DNA from: Stutzerimonas stutzeri
GTDB taxonomy: Bacteria; Pseudomonadota; Gammaproteobacteria; Pseudomonadales; Pseudomonadaceae
DNA length: 64,000 bases
NCBI RefSeq assembly: GCF_019090095.1
Contig: NZ_JAGQFP010000004.1
Span: 62,001 to 126,000 of the forward strand
Direction of reading: 5' to 3'
Part shown: one piece after another, positions 47,547 through 56,060 of the stretch
Layout: every line of letters begins with the position of its first letter
Position numbering within the stretch: position 1 is the stretch's first letter
Notes under the pieces: model-generated
What the model saw: the letters and a program-made list of their open reading frames with translations, nothing else
What the model was told of the DNA's origin: nothing
The model's database searches: none
Position numbers and translations under genes: made by a program

Positions 47547-48233
47547 TCAGCTCCTTTTGCGCAACACGTAGACACGCCACATCGCGTATCCGGGGAGAAA
47601 ATCCCGGTGGCCGACGATATCGAATCCGGCCTCGCCGAACTCCGCTTCGATCTTCGAGCGCGAAACCACAAACCTGTTTTTATTTTCTGGGTCCGAACGC
47701 CGACGCTCCAGGCGCTTGCGCTTCCAGGCCTTGTAATTGCCATCGACCCACAGCGAGAGGATAACCGTATCGCGGGTGACTCGGTGAAACTCGCGCAGCA
47801 TCGCCAGCCGATGTGCCGGGTCGGCGATATGGTGCAGCAAGCGCATGCTGAAGATGCAGTCGACTGCGTTGGCGCCCATGTCGATGGCGAACGCCGAAGT
47901 TTGAAAGGTTTCGACCCGCTTGACCACCTCCGGCGGCTGAGCGGCCTCGGCGGTCGCCAGCATGTCCGGCGAATTGTCTGCTGCGAGGATCATCCGGCTG
48001 GGGTGCTCGGCCAGCATCGGCCAGAAACGCCCGGCGCCGCACGGCAGGTCGAGAACCAGATCCGGGTCGCCGGCCTGCTTCAGCGCATGGCGAGCCAGCT
48101 GCACGTCCCGCCAGTGCGACAGGCGTCTAGCCAGGCCGTCTTGGTGCTTGTGCAAATACTCGCGGGCGTGGTCGCGGTCGTACTTGCGCGAGAACTCGAG
48201 CTCGATCGGGCTGGATTTGGTCATGGCGGGCAT
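47547..48233 (-). CDS. Class I SAM-dependent methyltransferase of the colRS cluster
   Basis: A 228-residue cytosolic methyltransferase. SAM motif LVLDLPCGAGRFWPML, acidic LAADNSPDML, then IFSMRLLHHIADPAHRLAML and REFHRV. Same gene type is found after colS in P. putida. Start uncertain between 48233 and the ATG at 48224; neither has a good ribosome site. First gene after colS, with 72 bases between that contain a TTTTCAC motif. Substrate unknown; perhaps a lipid or LPS component. Confidence 0.88.
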   Translation of the reverse strand: MPAMTKSSPIELEFSRKYDRDHAREYLHKHQDGLARRLSHWRDVQLARHALKQAGDPDLVLDLPCGAGRFWPMLAEHPSRMILAADNSPDMLATAEAAQPPEVVKRVETFQTSAFAIDMGANAVDCIFSMRLLHHIADPAHRLAMLREFHRVTRDTVILSLWVDGNYKAWKRKRLERRRSDPENKNRFVVSRSKIEAEFGEAGFDIVGHRDFLPGYAMWRVYVLRKRS

Positions 48234-48293
48234 CCGGTGATGTGTCAGACCCGCACGCTAACGAGACGGGTATCAAGTCACCGTCAACAGAAT

Positions 48294-48309
48294 GTGAAAA
48301 AAACGTCAA
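48294..48309 (-). promoter_or_regulatory. Possible ColR binding site before the methyltransferase-inaA-dgkA set
   Basis: On the minus strand it reads TTGACGTTTTTTTCAC. The published ColR consensus, as I recall it, is YYNASNNYTTTTCAC; this site has the TTTTCAC end and the TTGAC start but one extra T between. It is about 60 bases before the methyltransferase start. Confidence 0.5.
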
Positions 48310-49580
48310 CCGACCGCCGGTTTGAAGCGCACCTGGAAGCAGCTGCCGGACGGTTGGTGCGGGTGCAGGCTGATCGACCAGCCCTGATGGGTGCAGATCC
48401 GCCGCACCAGCGACAGCCCCAGGCCAAGCCCTTCGCCGCGGCTCCCCTCACCGCGCACGAACGGCTGGAACATGCGCTCCTGCTGGTCCACCGGGATGCC
48501 GACTCCGGTATCTTCTACGCGAAAGCCCCCCGCCTCGAGCACCAGCCGCACCGACCCGGCGTCGGTGTAGTGCAGGGCGTTGCGCAGCAGGTTCGACATG
48601 ACCGAGCCCAGCAACGTGGGGTTGTATTCGCCGCTGTCCTCGTCCTCCCGCTGGATGCTGAAGGCCAGGCCTTTTTCTTCGAACAACGGCTGCCAGCGCT
48701 CGGCCTGGTCACGGGCGATGCTCGCCAGGCTGGCCGTACCGAGGAAGGCGCTCTGCTCGGGGCGCGCCCGGGCCAGCATCAGGAAGGTCTCCACCAGTTC
48801 GTGCATCTCCTGCGCGGCGCGCTCGATGCGCTGGGCCTGGGTATGCGACTTGGCCGGCAGGTCGGCCTGGGTGAGCAGCTCGCAGGCGCCGAGGATGACC
48901 ATCAGCGGCGTCCGCAACTCGTGGCTGACGTCGCTGGTGAACAGCCGCTCACGCTCCAGACTCTGGCGCAGCTGGCCGAGGGTACTGTCGAAGGCGGCGG
49001 CCAGATGGCCCACCTCGTCGTCCGGATACTGCAACGCCAGCGGCGGCGCCAGCGCATGCAGCTGATCGCGATGGCGCACCTGCTGGGCCAGCCGCGAGAC
49101 CGGCGCCATCACCTTGTCGGCCATCAGCCGGCCCAGCACCCAGGCCCCCAAGATGCTCAGCAGGAAACCGGCCAGCACCACGCCGAACAGCGCCGTTTCG
49201 CGCGCCTCGAATTCTTGCTGCTCCTCGACCAGCATGTACTGCTCGCCGTCGATTTCACGCAGGTAGACGTAGTAGGCGTCGTCATGGCTGACCACCTCGG
49301 TGAACCCCGGCTCCACCCCGCGAAACGCCTCGGGGATCTCGTAGCCGGGCAGGTCCGAGGCGAACAGTCGGGTGGTGGCGTCCAGCCGCGGCCTGGCATT
49401 GAGCACCAGCACGTCGTTGAGCACGGTGTCGAGCTCGCCACTGAGTTCCTGGCTGACCAGTTGCTCCTCGATGAAGTGCACCACCGCAACGATGCCCAGG
49501 GAGAACACGCCACTGACGACCAGCGTCATCAGCGTGAAGGCAATGGCGATGCGGCGCGCGAACGGCTGCTTAGCCAGCAT
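48306..49580 (-). CDS. colS: Membrane sensor histidine kinase ColS
   Basis: A 424-residue sensor. TM1 about 12-36 (FTLMTLVVSGVFSLGIVAVV), periplasmic domain about 37-145, TM2 about 150-170 (FGVVLAGFLLSILGAWVLG), HisKA FTSDVSHELRTPLMV and HATPase motifs (NLLRNALHYT, DTGVGIP, GEGLGLGLSLV). In P. putida ColS senses excess Zn and Fe(III) through periplasmic glutamates; Glu-rich LVEEQQEFEARE is seen here. Start at MLAKQPFARR, overlapping colR by 11 bases. Confidence 0.93.
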   Translation of the reverse strand: MLAKQPFARRIAIAFTLMTLVVSGVFSLGIVAVVHFIEEQLVSQELSGELDTVLNDVLVLNARPRLDATTRLFASDLPGYEIPEAFRGVEPGFTEVVSHDDAYYVYLREIDGEQYMLVEEQQEFEARETALFGVVLAGFLLSILGAWVLGRLMADKVMAPVSRLAQQVRHRDQLHALAPPLALQYPDDEVGHLAAAFDSTLGQLRQSLERERLFTSDVSHELRTPLMVILGACELLTQADLPAKSHTQAQRIERAAQEMHELVETFLMLARARPEQSAFLGTASLASIARDQAERWQPLFEEKGLAFSIQREDEDSGEYNPTLLGSVMSNLLRNALHYTDAGSVRLVLEAGGFRVEDTGVGIPVDQQERMFQPFVRGEGSRGEGLGLGLSLVRRICTHQGWSISLHPHQPSGSCFQVRFKPAVG

Positions 49581-50253
49581 GATCGAGCTCCGCCAGGCGG
49601 AAGCCGACGCCATGCACCGTGTGCAGCAGCGGTTTATCGAAGGGCTTGTCCAGCACCTGGCGCAGCTGATGGATATGGCTGCGCAGGCTGTCGCTGTCGG
49701 GGATATCGTCGCCCCAGAGGGCTTCTTCCAGCTGCTCGCGGCGCACCACCGCCGGACTCTTCTGCATGAGGATGGCCAGCAGCTTGTGACCAATCGGGTT
49801 CAGCCGCAGCGGCTGCCCGGCCCGGATCGCCTGCAGGGTATCGAGGTCGTACTGCAGATCGCCGACCTGCAGCTTCTGCTTGCGCGTGCCCTGGCTGCGC
49901 CGCAGGACCGCCTCGATGCGCGCCACCAGCTCGGACAGCGCGAACGGCTTGACCAGATAATCGTCCGCGCCTGCGCCCAGCCCCTCGATACGGTCATTCA
50001 GCGCATCGCGCGCGGTGAGCATGATGATGGGCGTGTCGCGCCCCGCGTCGTCGCGCAAACGCTTGCACACCTGATACCCGTCGATTCCGGGCAGCATGAT
50101 GTCCAGCACGATCAGATCGTAGTGTCCGGTCGCGGCCAGGTGCAGACCAGTGAGGCCGTCCTGGGCGCAATCGACCACGAAGCCCTTGAGCTCGAGGTAG
50201 TCCAGAACGTTGGCCAGGATGTCGCGATTGTCTTCGATCACCAGAATGCGCAT
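49570..50253 (-). CDS. colR: OmpR-family response regulator ColR
   Basis: A 227-residue regulator: receiver domain (1-118, phosphoacceptor Asp51 in LIVLDIMLPGIDG, TARD and VKPF switch residues) and winged-helix domain (about 128-222, DSDSLRSHIHQLRQVLDKPF). The sequence closely follows P. putida ColR as I recall it (DILANV, DCAQDGL, LHLAATGHYDL). In Pseudomonas it protects against metal and phenol stress by controlling envelope-lipid genes of the types found on both sides here. Confidence 0.95.
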   Translation of the reverse strand: MRILVIEDNRDILANVLDYLELKGFVVDCAQDGLTGLHLAATGHYDLIVLDIMLPGIDGYQVCKRLRDDAGRDTPIIMLTARDALNDRIEGLGAGADDYLVKPFALSELVARIEAVLRRSQGTRKQKLQVGDLQYDLDTLQAIRAGQPLRLNPIGHKLLAILMQKSPAVVRREQLEEALWGDDIPDSDSLRSHIHQLRQVLDKPFDKPLLHTVHGVGFRLAELDHAG

Positions 50254-50277
50254 ATCGGCTCGCTAGCAATAACGGAA

Positions 50278-50284
50278 TTTTCAC
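50278..50284 (+). promoter_or_regulatory. TTTTCAC motif before the second LtaS-type gene
   Basis: TTTTCAC at this position lies 73 bases before the chosen start of the sulfatase-fold transferase and 25 bases from the colR start. Only the TTTTCAC half of the ColR consensus matches, so this is weak support for ColR control. Confidence 0.35.
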
Positions 50285-50356
50285 GCCCCCTTTACGGGCA
50301 ACTCACAGGCGGGTGCGCAGACTGCTGCACGTTCGGCCCTGCCCGTGGATCATACG

Positions 50357-52315
50357 ATGTCCCTCCTGCGCCATGCTCAACTTCGTTACCTGTCGCTGCT
50401 GCTCGGGCTGTGGCTGGCGGTCTTCGTGTTGACCCGCAGCGCGTTGCTCGTCGGGCACTGGCAGGAAGCAGGCATCGGTTTCGGCGCATTGCCCAGGGTG
50501 TTCGGCCTGGGTCTGATCTACGACCTGGCCTACCTGGCTTTGGCCGGCGTGCCGCTGGCGACCTACCTGCTACTGTGCCCGCAACGCCTCTGGGCCAGCC
50601 GCTGGCACCGGCGCTGGCTGACACCGCTGCTTGGCCTGAGCCTCTACGCCATGCTGCTCACCGCCGTCGCCGAGTGGCTGTTCTGGGACGAATTCGCGGT
50701 GCGCTTCAACTTTATCGCGGTCGATAATCTGGTGTACTCGGACGAGGTGCTGAACAACGTCCTCGAGTCCTACCCGGTCTGCCGCCTGCTGGCGTTGCTG
50801 GCCGTGCTGGCGCTGGGCATCACCGCTGCGCTGCGGGCGCCGCTACGCCGCGCACTGGCGGCGCCGAGCCTGTCCTGGCGCGGCCGGGCGACCAGCCTGG
50901 CCGGCATGACGGTGGCGGCGTTGGCCATCGGGCTGATCGTCGACCAGGACTTCCCCCGCGGCACCGGTGGCAACCCCTACCCACGCGAACTGGCCAGCAA
51001 CGGGCCGTTCCAGTTCTTCGCCGCGTTTCGCAACAACGAGCTGGACTACCCACAGTTCTACGCGACCCTGCCCGAGCGCGAGGTCGGTACTCGGCTGCGC
51101 ACCGAAGTCAGCGAACCCAACGCGCGCTTTCTCGGCGACGACCCACAGGACATCCGCCGGCTGGTCGACAACCCGGGCACGCTGCGCAAGCTCAACATCG
51201 TGTTGATCACCGTGGAAAGCCTCAGCGCCAACTACCTCGGCAGCTTTGGCGACGCCCGTGGCCTGACCCCGAACCTCGACCGGCTGCGCCAGCAGAGCCT
51301 GGCGTTCAGCCGGTTCTACGCCACCGGCACCCGCACCGACCGCGGGCTGGAAGCGATCACCCTGTCGGTACCCCCGACGCCCGGCCGCTCGATCGTCAAG
51401 CGCATCGGCCGCGAAAGCGGCTTCGCCAGCCTCGGCCAGCAGCTGCGCGGGCACGGCTACGACAGCGTCTTCCTGTATGGCGGCCGCGGTTATTTCGACA
51501 ACCTGAGCGCCTTCTTCAGCGGCAACGGCTACCGGGTAGTCGACCAGAGCAGCACGGACGAGGCGGACATCCATTTCAAGAACGCCTGGGGCATGGCCGA
51601 CGAAGACCTCTATCGGTTGGCGCTTCGCGAAGCCGACGCCGACCACGCCTTAGGCAAGCCTTTCCTGCTGCAGCTGATGACCACTTCCAACCACCGGCCC
51701 TACACCTACCCCGCCGGGCACATCGACATCCCCTCCGGCGAGAGCCGCGACGGCGCGGTGAAGTACACCGACCTGGCCATCGGCCAGTTTCTCGAGCAGG
51801 CCCGCACCCGGCCCTGGTTCGCCCAGACGCTGTTCGTCATCGTTGCCGACCACGCCGCCGGCAGTGCCGGGGCCCAGGACCTGCCGGTGGCCAACTACCA
51901 CATTCCGCTGCTCATCTACGGGCCGGGGCTGGTCGAGCCGCGCGAAATGAACACCGTTGCCAGTCAGATCGACATCGCGCCGACCCTGCTCGGCCTGCTG
52001 AACCTGGACTACGTGTCGACGTTCTTCGGCCGCAACCTGCTGCGCGACGATGCCCATCCGGGCCGGGCGTTGATCGGCAACTACCAGCATCTGGGCCTGT
52101 TCGACGGCAACGATCTGGCGATCCTCAGCCCGCGGCGTGAAGTGCGTCGGCACGACAACGCCTTGCGAACCAGCCAGGAGACCCCGGCTCGCCTGGACGA
52201 CGCGCTGATCGACCGTGCCATCGCCTACTCCCAGGGCGCGAGCTACGACTACCGCCACGGGCTCTTGCGCTGGAACCGCCCGACTCCGAACGCCACCCAA
52301 CTCGGCCACCGCTGA
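50357..52315 (+). CDS. Second LtaS/MdoB-type sulfatase-fold transferase
   Basis: A 652-residue membrane protein with about five N-terminal helices (to about 205) and a periplasmic alkaline-phosphatase-fold domain. The nucleophile Thr is in YATGTRTDRGLEAITL, with VLITVESLSANYLG and VIVADHAAG as metal segments. Different in sequence from the transferase at 44.3 kb. Start MSLLRHAQLRY preferred; a GTG 12 bases earlier is possible. Divergent from colR and followed by a PAP2 phosphatase gene. Confidence 0.9.
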   Translation: MSLLRHAQLRYLSLLLGLWLAVFVLTRSALLVGHWQEAGIGFGALPRVFGLGLIYDLAYLALAGVPLATYLLLCPQRLWASRWHRRWLTPLLGLSLYAMLLTAVAEWLFWDEFAVRFNFIAVDNLVYSDEVLNNVLESYPVCRLLALLAVLALGITAALRAPLRRALAAPSLSWRGRATSLAGMTVAALAIGLIVDQDFPRGTGGNPYPRELASNGPFQFFAAFRNNELDYPQFYATLPEREVGTRLRTEVSEPNARFLGDDPQDIRRLVDNPGTLRKLNIVLITVESLSANYLGSFGDARGLTPNLDRLRQQSLAFSRFYATGTRTDRGLEAITLSVPPTPGRSIVKRIGRESGFASLGQQLRGHGYDSVFLYGGRGYFDNLSAFFSGNGYRVVDQSSTDEADIHFKNAWGMADEDLYRLALREADADHALGKPFLLQLMTTSNHRPYTYPAGHIDIPSGESRDGAVKYTDLAIGQFLEQARTRPWFAQTLFVIVADHAAGSAGAQDLPVANYHIPLLIYGPGLVEPREMNTVASQIDIAPTLLGLLNLDYVSTFFGRNLLRDDAHPGRALIGNYQHLGLFDGNDLAILSPRREVRRHDNALRTSQETPARLDDALIDRAIAYSQGASYDYRHGLLRWNRPTPNATQLGHR

Positions 52316-52353
52316 GCCCGACCACCCGGCGCCGCTGCGCCTCTGGAGCCTTC

Positions 52354-53097
52354 ATGCCTGCAACCACCCACCCGGCCAACCATGAGAGCCGTCCCTTCAA
52401 CTTCACCCTGGCCTTCGGCCTGCCGCTGTTGGTGATGCTGGTGTTGCTGATCGGTGACCCGAGCCAGCTCGACTTCGCCCTATCGCGGCTGTTCTACGAG
52501 CCGGGCGTGGGCTTTATCGGTCGCCACAGCTGGTTGCTCGAAGATGTCCTGCACGACCGCGTCAAGCAACTGGTCATTGTCCTCGCGGTGCTGGCCCTGG
52601 TCGGCTTCGTGCTCAGCCTGCTGCCGACCCGGCTGGCGTCCTGGCGACGCCCGCTGGGCTGCCTGGTGTTGTCGCTGGCGCTGTCGACCAGCATCGTCAC
52701 GCCGCTCAAGGCGCTGACCGGCGTGCACTGCCCCTGGAGTCTCAGCGACTTCGGCGGCGGCGAGACCTACACGCCGCTGCTCAGCGAACGCGCACCGACG
52801 CTCAAGCCAGGGCGCTGCTGGCCGGGTGGCCATGCCTCGGCGGGCTTTTCCCTGCTGGCGCTGTTCTTCGTCCTGCGTGACCGGCGCCCGCGCGCGGCGC
52901 GCTACGCATTGGCCTTCGCCTTGGCGCTGGGCACCGTGCTGTCGGTCGGACGGGTGATGCAAGGTGCGCACTTCATGTCGCACAACCTCTGGACGCTGCT
53001 GTTCGACTGGCTGATCGGCGTGGCCTGCTACCGGCTGGTGCTGTACCGACGCACCCCAGCGCCGGCCCTGGCACCGGTCGCTGAAGTGGCTCGCTGA
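52354..53097 (+). CDS. PAP2-family lipid phosphatase
   Basis: A 247-residue inner-membrane phosphatase with about six helices. PAP2 motifs: KALTGVHCPW, PGGHASAGF and GRVMQGAHFMSHNLW, with the active site on the periplasmic face. Could dephosphorylate undecaprenyl pyrophosphate, lipid A or phosphatidylglycerol phosphate; LpxE/LpxT-like roles are plausible. It follows the LtaS-type gene by 38 bases. A PAP2 gene next to colR is also recalled from P. putida. Confidence 0.92.
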   Translation: MPATTHPANHESRPFNFTLAFGLPLLVMLVLLIGDPSQLDFALSRLFYEPGVGFIGRHSWLLEDVLHDRVKQLVIVLAVLALVGFVLSLLPTRLASWRRPLGCLVLSLALSTSIVTPLKALTGVHCPWSLSDFGGGETYTPLLSERAPTLKPGRCWPGGHASAGFSLLALFFVLRDRRPRAARYALAFALALGTVLSVGRVMQGAHFMSHNLWTLLFDWLIGVACYRLVLYRRTPAPALAPVAEVAR

Positions 53098-53144
53098 GGC
53101 GCGAAGCCACGCGCGCCGATCCACATTCTTCAGCAGTCGAACCG

Positions 53145-53167
53145 AACGCCGGGCCTCACCCGGCGTT
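53145..53167 (+). terminator. Probable terminator after the PAP2 gene
   Basis: AACGCCGGG / CCCGGCGTT, perfect 9-bp stem with five-base loop, followed by a weak GTGCTTT. Lies between converging genes. Confidence 0.5.
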
Positions 53168-53259
53168 GTGCTTTGCAGGTCAAGCCAGGCAACCGAACAG
53201 CGGCTACGGGGCGCCAACTGCAGCGCCCCGGCCATTCGCGTCAGAGGGGAGACATGGAC

Positions 53260-53682
53260 TCAGGGGCGGTGGTACGCCTGTGCCTTGGCCTGATCGACGT
53301 GGTGGCGCCATTCGCGATCGCGCTCACGCTGCAGCGAGTCGTCGCGCCAGGCCGAGCCGCCGGCAGGCGCGGTCAGCATGGCCTGGCATTGGGCGTAGCC
53401 GTCCTCCCAACCATCGGCATACAGCGGCTGCGCACGAAAACGCGTCGGGTCCTTGCGATAGGACGCCAACATGCCCGCGGCCTGGCGACCGCTGCTGCAC
53501 CCCGCATCGAAGCCCGCGGCGTAATCGGGTGGCGAACCGGCAGCGAGCAGGCCCTGGGCCGTGCTCTGGCAGCCAGCCAGTGTGGCCCCGACCAGCAGCC
53601 AGGCGAGTAACGCAGAAGGTGCGCGCGGACGCTGAAGAGGCCGGGCGGCGAAAGGGGCGAAACGCGGGAACTGCATGGCCAT
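53260..53682 (-). CDS. Small lipoprotein of unknown function
   Basis: A 140-residue protein with a lipoprotein signal: hydrophobic ALLAWLLVGATLAGC with lipobox LAGC at Cys38, unusually far from the start because of an Arg-rich N-terminal region of about 20 residues. The mature part has a repeated GFDAGCSSGRQAAG / GWEDGYAQC pattern with two or three Cys. TGAGG precedes the ATG. I do not recognise a function. Confidence 0.8.
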   Translation of the reverse strand: MAMQFPRFAPFAARPLQRPRAPSALLAWLLVGATLAGCQSTAQGLLAAGSPPDYAAGFDAGCSSGRQAAGMLASYRKDPTRFRAQPLYADGWEDGYAQCQAMLTAPAGGSAWRDDSLQRERDREWRHHVDQAKAQAYHRP

Positions 53683-53819
53683 CGGGGAACCTCACCTGGG
53701 TGCTGGAGCATCAGCATCGCGGGCCAACAGGGTTGCCGCGATCATGACCGAAGTCTGCGCGGCAGCCCGTCAGTGTTCCGTCAAACCCGCGTGAAGGTCC
53801 CGTGAAAACCGCCCTCCGC

Positions 53820-54767
53820 CTACGGACGGCGGAAGCGGTAGAACAGGTTCGGCTCGCTGACCACGTAGAGGGCGCCGTCATTGTCCAGGGTCACGCCTTC
53901 GGGGTGCGGGGCGGTGTGCTGGAGATCGCTGGTGAACCGGTTGAAGCTGCGGTAGCTGAGCATCTCACCGCGGTCGCTGAGCTCCATGAGCAGGTGCGAT
54001 TCATCGCTGAGCAGCAGCAGGTGGCCCGTGTCGGCATCGAAATGGATGTCCGACAGGTCGGTGGCGAAGACCTGATCGTCGATCCAGTCGGTGTGATCGA
54101 TGATCTTCAGCTGCAGCGGGCCATCGAGGCTAGCCGCCACGCCCCGCACCTCGTAGAGCTGGCGCGGGTCGCGTTCCTTGACGATGAACAGGCGATCCCC
54201 GGCGGCATCGTAGCTCAGGCCCTCGAAGCCCTTGTTGCCGTTCAGGTGGATGCCCAGGGACAAGAACTGCGCCTCGGACACATCGATGCTGCGCGGCGCC
54301 GCCGGCAGGCTGAAGATGCTCACCTGCTGTGCACGTTCATCGGACACCGCCACGCGTCCGTTGCCCATGTAGGTCACCCCTTCGATATCGCCGAAGCCGG
54401 TCAACGGATAGTGCTCGAGCAGCTCGCCGGTCTTGCTCAGCACCAGCAATTCGGTAGGGCCGCCGTTGACCACTGCCAACAGCCGGTCGAGGTCGCGGTC
54501 ATAGGTAATGGCCGACAGGTTGCGCTCGATGCCGGCGATGGGCTTGCCGTCGATATCGACCTGGTAGCCGGGCAGCCAACGGTCGGCCGAGACGTCGCGG
54601 GTAACGTCCATCTGCCGGGTCAGGTAGAAGTACAGCCGCTCGTTCCAGTGCAGCGCCAGCTCCGTCGCGAGAAAGACCGCCAGCGCGACGAGCAGTCCGA
54701 CCGCCCGATACCGGCGCTTGAACAGCGCGCCCAGGCGTTGCGACGGGTGAGAGGCTGTGTGCAGCAT
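53820..54767 (-). CDS. SdiA-regulated-family beta-propeller protein
   Basis: A 315-residue protein with one N-terminal membrane anchor (about 20-40, YRAVGLLVALAVFLATELAL) and a periplasmic propeller with repeated patterns SAITYDRDLDRLLAV, DIEGVTYMGNGRVAVSDER, FEGLSYDAAGDRLFIVKER and DLSDIHFDADTGHLLLLSDE (SdiA-regulated/YjiK domain). Start at the ATG giving MLHTASHPS with AAGGA upstream. Divergent from the DUF1232 gene. Function unknown. Confidence 0.88.
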   Translation of the reverse strand: MLHTASHPSQRLGALFKRRYRAVGLLVALAVFLATELALHWNERLYFYLTRQMDVTRDVSADRWLPGYQVDIDGKPIAGIERNLSAITYDRDLDRLLAVVNGGPTELLVLSKTGELLEHYPLTGFGDIEGVTYMGNGRVAVSDERAQQVSIFSLPAAPRSIDVSEAQFLSLGIHLNGNKGFEGLSYDAAGDRLFIVKERDPRQLYEVRGVAASLDGPLQLKIIDHTDWIDDQVFATDLSDIHFDADTGHLLLLSDESHLLMELSDRGEMLSYRSFNRFTSDLQHTAPHPEGVTLDNDGALYVVSEPNLFYRFRRP

Positions 54768-54825
54768 CGTGGTTTCTTCCTTCTTATCGCCGGCACGCCG
54801 GCCTGGTCTGCTCGAGGAGCACTGG

Positions 54826-55221
54826 ATGTTCGGCCTGTCTCGCTTCATCACACGCCTGCAAGGCTGGGCTCGCCAGCTCAAACGTGACGTCATGACCCTC
54901 TGGCTCTGTGCCCGCCACCCGGATACGCCCTGGTGGCTGCGTGCCCTGCTGGTCTGCGTCGTCGCCTATGCGCTCAGTCCGATCGACCTGATCCCGGATT
55001 TCATCCCGGTGCTCGGCTATCTCGACGATCTGCTGCTGTTGCCCCTGGGCATCTGGCTGGCGATACGTCTGATGCCGCCGGCCATCCTCAACGAGTGCCG
55101 CGCCCAGGCCCTCGCCTGGGAGCACACGCCGCGCCCGGTCAGCCGCGCCGGTGCGGTAGCGGTGGTGCTGATCTGGACGCTGGGCGTCGCTGCCCTGGCC
55201 TACTGGCTGATGCGGCGGTGA
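54826..55221 (+). CDS. DUF1232 (YkvA-type) membrane protein
   Basis: A 131-residue protein. The DUF1232 signature reads HPDTPWWLRALLVCVVAYAL then SPIDLIPDFIPVLGYLDDLL, followed by a C-terminal membrane helix (AVAVVLIWTLGVAALAYWLM). AGGAG precedes the ATG giving MFGLSRF. Function unknown in the family; some members are linked to membrane homeostasis. Confidence 0.9.
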   Translation: MFGLSRFITRLQGWARQLKRDVMTLWLCARHPDTPWWLRALLVCVVAYALSPIDLIPDFIPVLGYLDDLLLLPLGIWLAIRLMPPAILNECRAQALAWEHTPRPVSRAGAVAVVLIWTLGVAALAYWLMRR

Positions 55222-55250
55222 GCGACAGGGCCGACCATAAACAAGCGCAT

Positions 55251-55266
55251 GTGAAAAAAATGTCGC
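55251..55266 (-). promoter_or_regulatory. TTTTTTTCAC motif upstream of the hemolysin-ligase operon
   Basis: The minus strand reads GCGACATTTTTTTCACATG, close to the site before the colRS-linked methyltransferase (GACGTTTTTTTCACATT). It lies 106 bases before the operon start in the opposite orientation. Could be a ColR or related site; weak. Confidence 0.35.
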
Positions 55267-55309
55267 GAGCGCAGCGGCCATGCAGCCCCCAGCTGGCCGT
55301 TGCGTGAGG

Positions 55310-55326
55310 CTTAAGACTGACTTAAG
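55310..55326 (+). promoter_or_regulatory. CTTAAG-N5-CTTAAG direct-repeat box for an OmpR-family regulator
   Basis: Two identical CTTAAG hexamers with an 11-base period lie 46 bases before the first gene of the operon that ends with an OmpR-family regulator/sensor pair. PmrA/BasR/QseB-type regulators bind direct CTTAA-type hexamer repeats with five-base spacers, one helical turn apart. This is most likely the operon's own activator box. Confidence 0.75.
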
Positions 55327-55371
55327 GCTGGCCCCCAACAATCGCCCCAGGCATCTAACCGAGGTTCCCCG

Positions 55372-56060
55372 ATGGAACTGCCCTGGGTTGAAAACACTGA
55401 CGTACTGGCACGCATTGGCCGCGAGTCGCCGCTGACCCTGCAACTGGCGCAACCGGGCCAAGGCACGCGCCGCGAGGCGCTGGAAGCATTCATCAGCCAG
55501 CGCTTTGCCGAGCACTACCAGGCGCGGGTGCGCCACTTCATGCCCTGCCTGCTGGGCCTGCATAGTGAGGACGGCCAGGTGCAGGGCGCGGTCGGCTTGC
55601 GCAGCGCGCAACGCCGGCCCCTGTTTCTCGAACGCTACCTGGACGATCCCATCGAAGCGGCCGTGAGCCGCTGCAGCGGTGCGCCGGTCCCGCGCGCCGA
55701 GATCGTCGAGGTCGGCAACCTGGCCGCCTTCGGCAACGCTTCGGCGCGGCTGCTGATCGTCGCACTGACCGATCTGCTGGTCGCCCAGGGCTTTCGCTGG
55801 GTGGTCTTCACCGGCACGCCCGGCTGCTCAACAGCTTCCAGCGCCTGGCGCTCGACCCGCTGCCGCTGGGCCTGGCCGATCCGGCACGAATGGGCGAGGA
55901 ACTGGCCGACTGGGGCAGCTACTACGCCAGCCGGCCGCAGGTCATGGCCGGCGAGATCCTGCCCGGCCACCAGCGCCTGCAGCAGCTGGGCGTCTATCCG
56001 CGGCTGGGCTACGAGCCACTGTTCAATGCCGGAGAGGTGCCTTATGCAGCCTGCAGCTGA
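55372..56060 (+). pseudogene. Thermostable-hemolysin family protein, frameshifted
   Basis: The first about 150 residues (MELPWVENTDVLARIGRESP, then FAEHYQARVRHFMPCLLGLH) are in frame with 55372. The family sequence then continues in another frame from about 55821 (RLLNSFQRLALDPLPLG, WGSYYASRPQVMAGEILPG) and stops at 56060. The switch is at ACGCCCGG near 55816-55823 and is explained by one missing base, giving 229 residues when restored. Past the switch, the original frame is Trp/Arg-rich and unlike any family. PF12261 proteins have a GNAT-like fold; actual haemolysis is poorly supported. First gene of the operon, GAGG 7 bases before the ATG. Could be a real mutation, a sequencing error or a slip site. 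Confidence 0.85.

Noticed and set aside
48294..48309. Exact ColR consensus site
   Set aside because: There is one T too many between TTGAC and TTTTCAC, so it is recorded only as a possible site.
47607..49769. 720-residue plus-strand frame across the methyltransferase and colS
   Set aside because: Spans two real minus-strand genes and their gap; no domain pattern.
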